Part shown: positions 52,443-61,268 of the stretch, in pieces
Layout: every line of letters begins with the position of its first letter
How positions within the stretch are numbered: the stretch's first letter is position 1
NCBI GenBank assembly: GCA_946222995.1
Contig: CAMIOS010000003.1
Span: 1-64,000 of the forward strand
Reading direction: 5' to 3'
DNA from: an uncultured Enhydrobacter sp.
GTDB lineage: Bacteria > Pseudomonadota > Gammaproteobacteria > Pseudomonadales > Moraxellaceae
Length of the DNA stretch: 64,000 nt
Notes under the pieces: generated by a model
Seen by the model: the letters and a program-made list of their open reading frames with translations, nothing else
Database searches by the model: none
What the model was told of the DNA's origin: nothing
Translations under genes and position numbers: made by a program

Positions 52443-53198
52443 TTAATTATAGATGGATTTAAGCCAAAAACCGCATTTATAATCAATGAGATAGCCACAC
52501 ACAATGTGTTCATTACGTATTATTTTCTCACAACCGTCGTGATTGATTAGTAAATTTTTCATTAATGATAAGGTAGAACTTTTTGCTTGGTTAACTTTTG
52601 GTATGAGTAGCTCAGGTAAGTATTGGCGTATATCTGTTGCCAATCCGGTAATCAGGTAAGTAGCTTGTTGGCTATTACCCTGCGCTTTAATAATACTTTC
52701 CTTTAATACCCATAAAAGCTGGCGATAGATGGCCGCATCAACCTCATCCATACAGGCGAGCCAATCATTTTCGGCTTGGCAAAAATAGCGATTTGCGACC
52801 GCTTGGCTAATGGGTCTATCTTCGACATCCACGCCCAAACTTGGGGTATCAGCCAGTAACACGGCGATTTGCTGTTGGCTATGACTAAAGCTGATATACC
52901 AAATTTTTTTGTTAGTTTGGATTACGCGATACGGCAACTGACTGTCATCAAAACTACCTATGATACCCAAATGGCTAAGTAAATTTGTAAGCAAGTTTCG
53001 ACAAGCATAGGACGATATTGGTTTGGTGGAAGACGAGTTGGACGAAAAATTGTCACTATGTCGATTAAAAATCGCATGTTTAACAGTCGTATCAATATCA
53101 GCAACTGCCAAGTAAAATTCAATGTTATTTAAATTGGCCAAAACACTCGCGCCATGGAAATAGCTGATGAAGTCTTGAAACGAAAAAAACCTTACCAT
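52443..53198 (-). CDS. 4'-phosphopantetheinyl transferase superfamily protein
   Basis: A 251-residue Sfp-type PPTase that would move phosphopantetheine from CoA to a carrier protein. Family motifs are WYISFSHS (about 100-107), GVDVE (122-126, metal ligands Asp124 and Glu126) and WVLKESIIKAQG (163-174). The N-terminal 60 residues are poorly conserved and Ser-rich. No NRPS, PKS or arylpolyene gene is nearby, so the target is unknown; it could serve a siderophore pathway elsewhere. The ribosome-binding site is weak. Confidence 0.8.
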   Translation of the reverse strand: MVRFFSFQDFISYFHGASVLANLNNIEFYLAVADIDTTVKHAIFNRHSDNFSSNSSSTKPISSYACRNLLTNLLSHLGIIGSFDDSQLPYRVIQTNKKIWYISFSHSQQQIAVLLADTPSLGVDVEDRPISQAVANRYFCQAENDWLACMDEVDAAIYRQLLWVLKESIIKAQGNSQQATYLITGLATDIRQYLPELLIPKVNQAKSSTLSLMKNLLINHDGCEKIIRNEHIVCGYLIDYKCGFWLKSIYN

Positions 53199-53224
53199 TG
53201 TCTAATGGATAACCTGTTAGCTAT

Positions 53225-53253
53225 AAAAAACGCCCTATTTGATAGAGCGTTTT
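53225..53253 (-). terminator. Terminator after pal
   Basis: AAAAAACGCCCTAT pairs with ATAGAGCGTTTT with one mismatch; on the reverse strand a T-run follows. It lies between pal and the phosphopantetheinyl transferase gene. Confidence 0.75.
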
Positions 53254-53287
53254 GACACATTAAAATCTGTCAAATCTTGTACCAAAC

Positions 53288-53803
53288 TTAGTAAGACAGT
53301 TCTGCACGGCGATTGAGTGCCCATGAGGCTTCGTCGTGACCTGCTGCGGCAGGTTGGTCTTCACCAAAACTTACCGCTTCGGTGCGTGATGCATCAATGC
53401 CTTGTGAACTTAAATAAGCTTGCGCAGCTTTTGCACGGCGCTCACCGAGTGCCATATTGTATTCACGGCTACCACGCTCATCGGTGTGACCTGAAATTTG
53501 AACACGGGCAGAACTATTTGATTTTAATAAAGCAGCGTGTTGATTTAACACCGCTTGCCCTTGTGCATCAATTTCACTGCTATCAAAGCCAAAATATACG
53601 GCTTTTGGGTTATTAGCTGCAGCATTTACCACCGCTTGGCTATTAGTCACCAATGGTCCCCCATTATAATAGGCACTACCCGCTGGCACACCCATCGGAG
53701 CAACCACGACTTCTGAAGTGCCAGAGCGTTTGGCAGAACAACCGGTAAGGGCAATAGTTGCTGTAATAGCTGACATAGCAAAAACTTTCAGCATGTTGCT
53801 CAT
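53288..53803 (-). CDS. pal: Peptidoglycan-associated lipoprotein Pal
   Basis: Pal is an outer-membrane lipoprotein of the Tol-Pal system that binds peptidoglycan through an OmpA-like domain and helps outer-membrane constriction. The 171-residue protein has a lipobox (LTGC, Cys22), a short Gly/Ala/Val linker and the OmpA core: VYFGFDSSEID, SGHTDERGSREYNMALGERRA. The ATG at 53803 is chosen because GAGGAAAATATC precedes it. tolB and the rest of tol are not adjacent on this side. Confidence 0.93.
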   Translation of the reverse strand: MSNMLKVFAMSAITATIALTGCSAKRSGTSEVVVAPMGVPAGSAYYNGGPLVTNSQAVVNAAANNPKAVYFGFDSSEIDAQGQAVLNQHAALLKSNSSARVQISGHTDERGSREYNMALGERRAKAAQAYLSSQGIDASRTEAVSFGEDQPAAAGHDEASWALNRRAELSY

Positions 53804-53985
53804 GATATTTTCCTCAATTTTGAACAATGTATAATGTAAACCATTGGTTGATACTTTCAATGCAATAGTTTATCACCAATAAATAGACCTTGCGATAGAG
53901 TAATGCAATTCATTACTTTTTGTAAACCTTGTTACTGTAAGTTTTTGACGAAAAACGTTGATTTTCCGACATGTCAAGTAAAACG

Positions 53986-54522
53986 CTACCAACGGTATTT
54001 ATCCCAATGCTCGGGATTTGCCCAAAATCGACTATTCAGCCAATCAGGAACTTGTTTGTAATCAAATAAATTAAACTGCCATAGCTCAAACAAGGCATCC
54101 TGATACTGGAATAACTCAAGTGTCATACGACTAAATCCCATGGATGTCAGATTAAGATTGCTGTTAATGGGCACAAAAACTAAACAATGTCGTCCGTATA
54201 GATCTCGGCATTTTTGAATACTTTGCGTGGCTTGAAGAATTTGCTGGTCGTGATCTTGTCCAGCCTTGAAACTGGCATCTTCACAATTTATCCAAACCAA
54301 TGCTAATGGGTAGGCTTTATCAAATTTTTGATCATTGAGTTGTGTCATCGGTCGCAGCACCCAATGTAGCATTGGCAATGCTAATGCACTTTGTAGGGCA
54401 GTAAGCGTTGATAAATTTTGCCCAACCAGTAGCGCTTCATTGTTTGCTAAAGAAGTTGGATATAGTGCAGGAATGACAGGTAAAAGGGCAGCTTGAAGGG
54501 ATAAAATAGCAGTCTGGTTCAT
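53986..54522 (-). CDS. Hypothetical protein (possibly DUF6231-like)
   Basis: A 178-residue soluble protein without signal peptide. It has a hydrophobic, alpha-beta first half (LLPVIPALYPTSLANNEALLVG, LALVWINCED) reminiscent of a degenerate nucleotide-fold, then HCLVFVPINSNLNLTSMGFSRM and an aromatic C-terminus (NSRFWANPEHWDKYRW). I recall DUF6231 proteins next to pal in related genomes, but this assignment is weak. It is upstream of pal on the same strand with a 180-bp gap. Confidence 0.45.
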   Translation of the reverse strand: MNQTAILSLQAALLPVIPALYPTSLANNEALLVGQNLSTLTALQSALALPMLHWVLRPMTQLNDQKFDKAYPLALVWINCEDASFKAGQDHDQQILQATQSIQKCRDLYGRHCLVFVPINSNLNLTSMGFSRMTLELFQYQDALFELWQFNLFDYKQVPDWLNSRFWANPEHWDKYRW

Positions 54523-54690
54523 AGTTTTAGCCTGTTTAGCGTTTAATGAGATTGTAGCAAAAAATTTAGGTTATATTTTATGATTCAATAAAAACTTTTT
54601 TTTATATAAATATGACTCAATTCGACTTGCTCATACCGCAAAAAAACAATAAGGTGAGCATATTTTTTAGATCAATTTTAAGGAAACAGT

Positions 54691-56592
54691 ATGCCCCAGT
54701 ATCGTTCAAAAACTTCCACCGCAGGACGCAATATGGCAGGCGCAAGGGCGTTATGGCGTGCCACAGGCATGACTGATGGCGACTTTGACAAGCCAATTAT
54801 CGCCATTGCCAATTCATTTACCCAGTTTGTACCCGGCCATGTGCATCTTAAAGACTTGGGGCAATTGGTTGCTCGTGAAATTGAAGCAGCTGGCGGCGTG
54901 GCAAAAGAATTTAATACCATTGCGGTGGATGATGGCATTGCCATGGGGCATGGTGGGATGCTGTATAGCTTACCCAGTCGGGATTTGATTGCCGACAGCG
55001 TGGAGTATATGGTGAATGCCCATTGTGCGGATGCATTGGTTTGTATCTCAAACTGCGATAAAATCACCCCTGGTATGTTGATGGCAGCCATGCGGCTCAA
55101 TATCCCGACCATTTTTGTCTCAGGCGGTCCGATGGAAGCGGGAAAAGTGCTTGCCTCAACACTTGGGGATGGACATACCAAACATCAAACCGTTACCAAT
55201 GAACTTGGCGAAAAAATCCGTAAATTGGATTTAATTGATGCGATGATTGATGCCGCGGATGATTTAATCAGTGATGAAGATGTAGCTGTAACCGAACGTT
55301 CGGCATGTCCTACCTGTGGTTCTTGTTCAGGGATGTTCACTGCCAACTCAATGAACTGCTTAACCGAAGCATTGGGGTTATCGTTACCGGGCAATGGTTC
55401 TTTGCTCGCAACGCATGCCAAACGTAAAGATTTATTTTTGGAAGCGGGTCGTCAAATTGTTGTACTCGCAAAACGCTATTATGAGCAAGATGATAACAGC
55501 GTGTTACCCCGTGCAATTGCGACTAAATCCGCCTTTGAAAATGCCATGAGCCTTGATATCGCCATGGGTGGCTCCACCAATACCATTTTGCATTTACTAG
55601 CCGCCGCCAATGAAGCCCAAGTTAATTTTAAAATGGCAGATATCGACCGTTTAAGCCGTAATGTGCCTTGTTTGTCCAAAGTCGCCCCAGCGACGCAAAA
55701 ATACCATATGGAAGATGTGCATCGCGCGGGCGGTGTTATGGGGATTTTAGCAGAACTTGACCGTGCAGGGTTATTAAAAACTGAGGTATCAACCGTCCAT
55801 GAAGCGACTTTAAAAGATGCGTTGGCAAAATGGGATGTCATGAATCCTGATAACACCCAAGCCCGAGAACGCTATATCGCCGCTCCCGGAGGTGTACGTA
55901 CGACGCAAGCCTTTAGCCAAGATAATGAATACTCAAATCTTGATCTAAACCGTGAAAGTGGCTGTATCCGTGATTTTAATCATGCGTATTCAAAAGATGG
56001 CGGACTTGCGGTATTGTTCGGTAATATTGCTGAACGCGGCTGTGTGGTCAAGACCGCGGGCGTGGATGATAGTATTTTAAAATTCACCGGACGCGCTCGG
56101 GTGTTTGAAAGCCAAGATGATGCTGTTGAAGCAATTCTGGCCGATAAAATCGTCGCGGGCGATGTGGTCGTGATTCGTTATGAAGGGCCAAAAGGCGGGC
56201 CTGGCATGCAAGAGATGCTCTACCCAACTTCTTACTTGAAATCAAAAGGCTTGGGCAAAGACTGTGCCTTGCTCACGGATGGTCGTTTTTCGGGAGGTAC
56301 ATCCGGTTTATCAATTGGTCATGCTAGCCCTGAGGCGGCGGAAGGTGGCACCATTGGCTTGGTACAAGAAGGTGATACCATTGAGATTGATATCCCAAAT
56401 CGTAGCATTAACTTAGCGGTAAGTTTTGCCGAGCTTGAACAACGCCGTCAAGTGATGGAAGCTAAAGGTAAAGATGCGTGGAAACCTGTCAAGCGTAATC
56501 GTGTGGTGTCAGCGGCACTGCGGGCGTATGCGGCGATGACAACCAGTGCCGATACAGGGGCAGTGCGGGATATTAGTCAAGTTGAGCGTTAA
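54691..56592 (+). CDS. ilvD: Dihydroxy-acid dehydratase
   Basis: IlvD dehydrates 2,3-dihydroxy acids to 2-oxo acids for valine, leucine and isoleucine. The 633-residue enzyme (E. coli 616) has the iron-sulfur cysteines in CISNCDKITPGML and CPTCGSCSGMFTANSMNCL, a GHVHLKDLG opening, and the C-terminal GRFSGGTSGLSIGH motif. TAAGGAAACAG precedes the ATG. It stands alone in its unit here and is followed by a lipoprotein remnant. Confidence 0.95.
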   Translation: MPQYRSKTSTAGRNMAGARALWRATGMTDGDFDKPIIAIANSFTQFVPGHVHLKDLGQLVAREIEAAGGVAKEFNTIAVDDGIAMGHGGMLYSLPSRDLIADSVEYMVNAHCADALVCISNCDKITPGMLMAAMRLNIPTIFVSGGPMEAGKVLASTLGDGHTKHQTVTNELGEKIRKLDLIDAMIDAADDLISDEDVAVTERSACPTCGSCSGMFTANSMNCLTEALGLSLPGNGSLLATHAKRKDLFLEAGRQIVVLAKRYYEQDDNSVLPRAIATKSAFENAMSLDIAMGGSTNTILHLLAAANEAQVNFKMADIDRLSRNVPCLSKVAPATQKYHMEDVHRAGGVMGILAELDRAGLLKTEVSTVHEATLKDALAKWDVMNPDNTQARERYIAAPGGVRTTQAFSQDNEYSNLDLNRESGCIRDFNHAYSKDGGLAVLFGNIAERGCVVKTAGVDDSILKFTGRARVFESQDDAVEAILADKIVAGDVVVIRYEGPKGGPGMQEMLYPTSYLKSKGLGKDCALLTDGRFSGGTSGLSIGHASPEAAEGGTIGLVQEGDTIEIDIPNRSINLAVSFAELEQRRQVMEAKGKDAWKPVKRNRVVSAALRAYAAMTTSADTGAVRDISQVER

Positions 56593-56672
56593 GTTTTTTA
56601 AATGGGTCAGTCACTAAAGCTAACTAAGAAGGTAGCTCAATTTATTTAACTACTTTACTTACAGCAATAACA

Positions 56673-56894
56673 ATCAAAACCTTAACCCAACTTACTGCAA
56701 CTCTCGCTACCCTATTTGCCTTTGCAAGCTGTGCATCAACAAGCACCATGGGCATTCACCCAAATGCCATTATTGGCACAGCTACCAACGTTGGCATGGC
56801 AGTCTTTCAAAGCGCTGTCGACCAAAAATGCCGATCAGAACTTACCACAACCAATAATCAGCGAGTTTGGCAAATAATTAAATCTAGCTATTAA
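56673..56894 (+). pseudogene. Start-less, truncated small lipoprotein gene
   Basis: An uninterrupted frame of 73 codons reads like a lipoprotein: IKTLTQLTATLATLFAFASC with a lipobox (FASC), then an HPNAIIGTATNVGMAVFQSAVDQKC segment with a second cysteine, and stops shortly after. No ATG, GTG or TTG precedes the signal sequence in frame; ATC at 56673 sits where ATG would be expected. I recall longer Acinetobacter/Moraxella lipoproteins with the HPN..IGT...FQSAV..KC..EL pattern that continue beyond this stop. So this is most likely a gene that lost its start and C-terminus. Confidence 0.6.
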
Positions 56895-56915
56895 ACCCAG
56901 CAAAAATGAATCAAC

Positions 56916-56950
56916 AAAAGGCTTAATTGACTTGCATTAAGCCTTTTTTT
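56916..56950 (+). terminator. Terminator before the rpsF operon
   Basis: AAAAGGCTTAAT and ATTAAGCCTTTT pair around an 8-nt loop and run into a long T-stretch. It follows the lipoprotein remnant, so it may once have been its terminator. Confidence 0.85.
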
Positions 56951-57078
56951 TGCGTAAAATACTGCACCTTATTGTATTGGCAATTTACATTTTTTAATTG
57001 ATTAAAAAATTTACTGCCCTTTCAATCTCCTTGCTGTTGACATGGGGTCAATGGCTGATTAATCCGTAAGGAGTCTTT

Positions 57079-57504
57079 ATGAGACATTATGAACTGGTAT
57101 TATTGGTTCACCCTGACCAAAGCGACCAAGTGGTTGGCATGGTTGAGCGTTATATCAACTTAGTAAAAGAACAAGGCGGTAGCATCCATCGTCTTGAAGA
57201 TTGGGGTCGCCGTCAATTGGCATACCCAATTAACAAAGTACATAAAGCTCACTATGTGCTATTAAACATCGAAGCCGGACAACAAACCCTAGATGAACTA
57301 GAAGAATTGTTCCGTTATAACGATGCGATTATTCGTAGCCTAGTCATTCGTCGTGACGAAGCCATCACCGAAGAGTCTCCATTGGCAAAAAGTGCTGAGG
57401 AAAAACGTGCCCGTAAAGCATCACGTCGTACCGATAGCAACCAAGAAGACTATCAAAACGAAGATGAGTCAGAAGATGATTCTGACACTAATAACGACGA
57501 ATAA
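57079..57504 (+). CDS. rpsF: 30S ribosomal protein S6
   Basis: S6 binds with S18 to the central domain of 16S rRNA. The 141-residue protein starts MRHYELVLLVHPDQSDQV and ends with an acidic tail (NEDESEDDSDTNNDE), the part that is glutamylated in E. coli by RimK. TAAGGAG precedes the ATG. It heads rpsF-rpsR-rplI. A CCG triplet just upstream of the ribosome-binding site could belong to the S6:S18 leader motif known in other bacteria, but I could not verify the fold. priB, present in E. coli between rpsF and rpsR, is missing. Confidence 0.97.
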   Translation: MRHYELVLLVHPDQSDQVVGMVERYINLVKEQGGSIHRLEDWGRRQLAYPINKVHKAHYVLLNIEAGQQTLDELEELFRYNDAIIRSLVIRRDEAITEESPLAKSAEEKRARKASRRTDSNQEDYQNEDESEDDSDTNNDE

Positions 57505-57519
57505 TTAAGGAGAGTATCC

Positions 57520-57747
57520 ATGGCACGTTTTTACCGCCGTCGTAAATTTTGCCGTTTTACCGCTGAAGGCATCAAACACATCGATTATAAAGATATCGAA
57601 ATTTTAAAACAGTATGTCACCGAAAGTGGCAAAATCGTACCTAGCCGCATTACAGGTACTTCTACCAAATACCAACGTCAATTAGCAACGGCGATCAAAC
57701 AAGCTCGCTATCTTGCGTTGATTCCTTACACTGACAGCCAAAAATAA
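57520..57747 (+). CDS. rpsR: 30S ribosomal protein S18
   Basis: A 75-residue basic protein (the same length as in E. coli), opening MARFYRRRKFCRF and containing YKDIEILKQYVTESGKIVPSRITGTS. It forms a heterodimer with S6 on the 30S platform. TAAGGAGAG lies before the ATG, 15 bp after the rpsF stop. Confidence 0.97.
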   Translation: MARFYRRRKFCRFTAEGIKHIDYKDIEILKQYVTESGKIVPSRITGTSTKYQRQLATAIKQARYLALIPYTDSQK

Positions 57748-57762
57748 TCTAAGGAGTAATAG

Positions 57763-58221
57763 ATGCAAGTTATCTTATTACAACGTATCGCAAACTTAGG
57801 TAAACTAGGCGATACAGTGAATGTTAAAGCAGGTTATGGTCGTAACTTCCTTGTGCCACAAGGTAAAGCATTGCCTGCAACTGCTGCAAATATCGAAAAA
57901 TTTGAAGCACGCCGTGCTGAGCTTGAAAAAGTTGAAGCCGAAGAATTGGCAGCTGCTAATGCCCGTGCTGAAGCACTACAAGACGTTAACGTGATTATTC
58001 GTGCAAAATCGGGTGACGAAGGCAAACTATTTGGTTCTATCGGTACGCGTGATATTGCGGATGCGTTGACCAAATCTGGTTTGCCAGTTGACCGTGCCGA
58101 AGTTAAATTGCCTGAAGGGGCATTGCGTAATGTGGGTGAATATAATGTTGATATTCAATTACATCATGATGTCATGACCAAAATTTTGGTTACGATTTTG
58201 GCAGAAGACGCAACCGCGTAA
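57763..58221 (+). CDS. rplI: 50S ribosomal protein L9
   Basis: L9 (152 residues; E. coli 149) binds 23S rRNA near L1 and helps maintain the reading frame. The N-domain has MQVILLQRIANLGKLGD and the GYGRNFLVPQGKA motif, joined by a long helix to the C-domain. TAAGGAG precedes the ATG, 15 bp after rpsR. Confidence 0.97.
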   Translation: MQVILLQRIANLGKLGDTVNVKAGYGRNFLVPQGKALPATAANIEKFEARRAELEKVEAEELAAANARAEALQDVNVIIRAKSGDEGKLFGSIGTRDIADALTKSGLPVDRAEVKLPEGALRNVGEYNVDIQLHHDVMTKILVTILAEDATA

Positions 58222-58239
58222 TTTTACTGAGTAGTAAAT

Positions 58240-58272
58240 AAAAAAAGAGATGACTTCGGTTGTCTCTTTTTT
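58240..58272 (+). terminator. Terminator after rplI with UUCG tetraloop
   Basis: AGAGATGAC and GTTGTCTCT pair (with two G-U wobbles) around a TTCG loop and are flanked by A and T runs. This is an extra-stable hairpin ending the ribosomal operon. Confidence 0.9.
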
Positions 58273-58529
58273 TATTTAATTTTTTAATAATATAATTTAA
58301 TTATACTTAAAAAACATTAGGAATAACCACTTAAATTTTTATCAAAAAATTAAGCTAAAATATCCTAAAATAACATTGGTATTTTGATTTTAAATTCGCT
58401 ATAGTGATTCGCCCTAACCCCTATTTGCAAAAAATTTTTAGTTACTTTTCCCTATAATTAGGTTTTACTATTTTTGTAAATCATTGATTTTAATTAAATT
58501 TATTTAAGTAAATTTTATAAGAGGTTGCT
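58273..58529 (+). promoter_or_regulatory. Leader of dnaB
   Basis: About 255 bp of very A+T-rich sequence. TATAAT at 58453-58458 is a candidate -10 but has no -35 at a normal distance. AGAGG just before the ATG is the ribosome-binding site. No DnaA box or other operator was recognised. Confidence 0.35.
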
Positions 58530-60014
58530 ATGGCAGCATCTAAGACAGACAATACGCTATCTAACGAAGTCCAATCAGCAGTTACCACCGAAGCCTCTGA
58601 AGCCCCAATAAAATCCGCCGCCAAAGAGGTGTCTTTAACGCTTCATCAGCCTCATAGTATCGACCTTGAAAAATCGGTGCTGGCTTCTTTGATGACGCTC
58701 GAGGAATCGTTTGAGCGGATATCAGATGTGATTAGCGAACATGATTTTTATGCCAAACGCCATCAATATGTGTTTGATGCCATCGCTCACCTTGCCACTG
58801 TCAATGAACCATATGATGTGGTAATGGTTAAAGACTGGCTAGAATCGCAAAAACTGTTAGAGGCGGCAGGCGGCAGTGAGTATTTGGGTGATATTTTGTC
58901 ACAAAGCCCTGCAACTTTGTTTAATCTTGTGGCATACGCCCAGCGTGTGCGAGAGCTATCGACCTTGCGTCAAATTATTAAAACCGGTAATCACATGCTT
59001 GAGCTAGCCTATGATAGCAAAGATAAAAGCGTGAGCGATATCCTTGATACAGTCGAGAGTGAAATTTTTTCGATTAATGAACAGCATAGTCGTCAGTCAA
59101 GCCAAAAAGGTCCTACTAAAGTCAATAGCGTATTGACGAGCGTACTCGATACCTTACAAGAATTAAAAGACCGTCCTGATGGTTTGATTGGGCTACAAAC
59201 CCCGTTTAACGAACTCAATAATAAAACCCAAGGCTTACAGGCGGGGGATTTGGTGATAGTGGCGGCTCGTCCTTCAATGGGTAAAACCACGTTTTCGATG
59301 AATTTGGCAGAAAGTGTGTTAAATAATTATCCTGATTTGCCTGTGGTGGTGTTTTCAATGGAAATGCCCGCCGAATCGATTGTTATGCGCATGCTGTCAT
59401 CTTGGGGGGCAATCAATCAAGGCAAACTGCGGTCAGGGCAAATGGATGAAGGCGAATGGGGAAGATTATTAAATGGTATCACCCACCTGCACGAAAAAAA
59501 GCTGTATATTGATGATAGCACTGCGCTACCACCATCCGAGGTGCGGTCTCGCTGTCGGCGTATCGCCAAAGACAATGGCGGACGCTTGGGACTGGTGCTG
59601 ATTGACTATTTACAATTGATGAAAGTGCCAAGTATGGAAGGTAACCGTGTCGGCGAGATTTCTGAGATTTCTCGTAGCTTAAAGGCGCTGGCTCGTGAAA
59701 TGAAATGTCCCGTGGTGGCATTATCGCAATTAAATCGCAGCCTTGAAAATCGTCCAAATAAACGCCCGATTATGTCAGATTTGCGAGAATCAGGGGCTAT
59801 TGAACAAGACGCTGATTTAATTATGTTTATTTATCGAGATGAGGTTTATAATGAAAACAGCGATGCCAAAGGCATTGCTGAAATTATTATCGGTAAACAG
59901 CGAAATGGGCCTATTGGTACCATTCGACTAGCATTTGAGGGGCAATTTACCCGTTTTGTCAATTTGACACCCGAAATGTACCGAGGGGAAACTTTCTCTG
60001 AAGCCGATGAATAG
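58530..60014 (+). CDS. dnaB: Replicative DNA helicase DnaB
   Basis: DnaB is the hexameric 5'-3' helicase at the replication fork. The 494-residue protein (E. coli 471) has a polar N-terminal extension of about 35 residues, the N-terminal helical domain beginning PHSIDLEKSVLASLM (41-55), a linker, and the RecA-like domain with Walker A ARPSMGKT (246-253), LVLIDYLQLM (Walker B) and SDLRESGAIEQDADLIMFIYRDE. There is no intein. It is followed 38 bp later by alr. Confidence 0.96.
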   Translation: MAASKTDNTLSNEVQSAVTTEASEAPIKSAAKEVSLTLHQPHSIDLEKSVLASLMTLEESFERISDVISEHDFYAKRHQYVFDAIAHLATVNEPYDVVMVKDWLESQKLLEAAGGSEYLGDILSQSPATLFNLVAYAQRVRELSTLRQIIKTGNHMLELAYDSKDKSVSDILDTVESEIFSINEQHSRQSSQKGPTKVNSVLTSVLDTLQELKDRPDGLIGLQTPFNELNNKTQGLQAGDLVIVAARPSMGKTTFSMNLAESVLNNYPDLPVVVFSMEMPAESIVMRMLSSWGAINQGKLRSGQMDEGEWGRLLNGITHLHEKKLYIDDSTALPPSEVRSRCRRIAKDNGGRLGLVLIDYLQLMKVPSMEGNRVGEISEISRSLKALAREMKCPVVALSQLNRSLENRPNKRPIMSDLRESGAIEQDADLIMFIYRDEVYNENSDAKGIAEIIIGKQRNGPIGTIRLAFEGQFTRFVNLTPEMYRGETFSEADE

Positions 60015-60052
60015 CCATGTTTAATCAAAATTTTTAATCTCAAGAGTTCATC

Positions 60053-61141
60053 ATGCGTCAAACCCATATTCATATCAATTTATCCGCCCTTGCCCATAAT
60101 ATCAATATTGTGAAACAAACCGCCCCGTCTGCCAAAGTCATGGCAATGGTCAAGGCAAATGCGTATGGACATGGTGCGGTTGGCTGTCTGCCTGCGTTAA
60201 GCCAAGTGGATGCGTTAGGTGTCGCGTGCCTTGATGAGGCTTTGATGTTACAGCAAGCAGGTTGGGATAAAAAAATCGTGATTATTGAGGGGGCGTTTAG
60301 CCAAAACGAATGGCAAACGTGCCTTGATAAAGGTATCGATTGTGTGATTCACCACCAGCCTCAGCTTGACTGGGCATTGAATACCTTGCCGAGCGACAAA
60401 CCTGTGACAATTTGGCTAAAATTTAATACAGGTATGAACCGTTTGGGATTTAATGAAGCCCAAATCTTACCAATTGCTAAACAATTATTTGAAATTGGCT
60501 ATACTATTGTACTCACCAGCCATTTTGCCAATGCCGATATTAAAGACCATCCATCTAACGCACAACAAATTGCTAAATTTAACCGTGTACTTACTCAATT
60601 AAAATCGCAAGTCAGCGAGCGCATACAAGGCTCGCTGTGTAATTCGGCGGGCATTATCAACTTTATTGACCACCAACATGACTGGGTACGCCCTGGTATT
60701 ATGCTATATGGGGCAACCCCTGTGGCTGATAAATCCGCGCATGAACTTGGGCTACAACCCGTCATGCGGTTGACAGCTAGCATTATTGCCACACATCAAC
60801 TTGAAGCAGGTGAGTGTGTGGGGTATGGCAGTCGTTGGCAGGCAACACAGGCGTGTCGTATTGGTATTGTCAGTATCGGTTACGCCGATGGCTATCCTCG
60901 GGTGGTAAACGATAACGCTTACGCCATGGCAAATGGACAAAAATTACCCATCATCGGACGGGTGGCGATGGATATGTTAATGGTCGATCTCAGTCATGCC
61001 GATAATGTAACATTGGGCACGGCGGTGACAATGTGGGGGGATGCCCCAAGTATTGATGAGGTCGCCGAATGGAACGGCACAATTAGCTATGAGCGGTTAA
61101 CGCTGATGACAGCTCGACCGCATTGGCGTTATACGTTATAA
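60053..61141 (+). CDS. alr: Alanine racemase
   Basis: Alr makes D-alanine for peptidoglycan. The 362-residue PLP enzyme (E. coli 359) has MAMVKANAYGHGA with the PLP lysine (Lys34), MNRLGF, and a C-terminal YGSRW tyrosine motif. AAGAG lies before the ATG. The dnaB-alr order is found in many gammaproteobacteria, supporting a shared transcript. Confidence 0.95.
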   Translation: MRQTHIHINLSALAHNINIVKQTAPSAKVMAMVKANAYGHGAVGCLPALSQVDALGVACLDEALMLQQAGWDKKIVIIEGAFSQNEWQTCLDKGIDCVIHHQPQLDWALNTLPSDKPVTIWLKFNTGMNRLGFNEAQILPIAKQLFEIGYTIVLTSHFANADIKDHPSNAQQIAKFNRVLTQLKSQVSERIQGSLCNSAGIINFIDHQHDWVRPGIMLYGATPVADKSAHELGLQPVMRLTASIIATHQLEAGECVGYGSRWQATQACRIGIVSIGYADGYPRVVNDNAYAMANGQKLPIIGRVAMDMLMVDLSHADNVTLGTAVTMWGDAPSIDEVAEWNGTISYERLTLMTARPHWRYTL

Positions 61142-61268
61142 CAGATGGCTTTTGATAATTTGGCTAATTTTTGCTAGACAAGTGTAATAAATTCGCTATA
61201 CTGCTTATTTACCCTTTTTTACGTCGTTATTTATGCCTTGTTTAGGTATTGGTAATTTAGGAAAGTCG

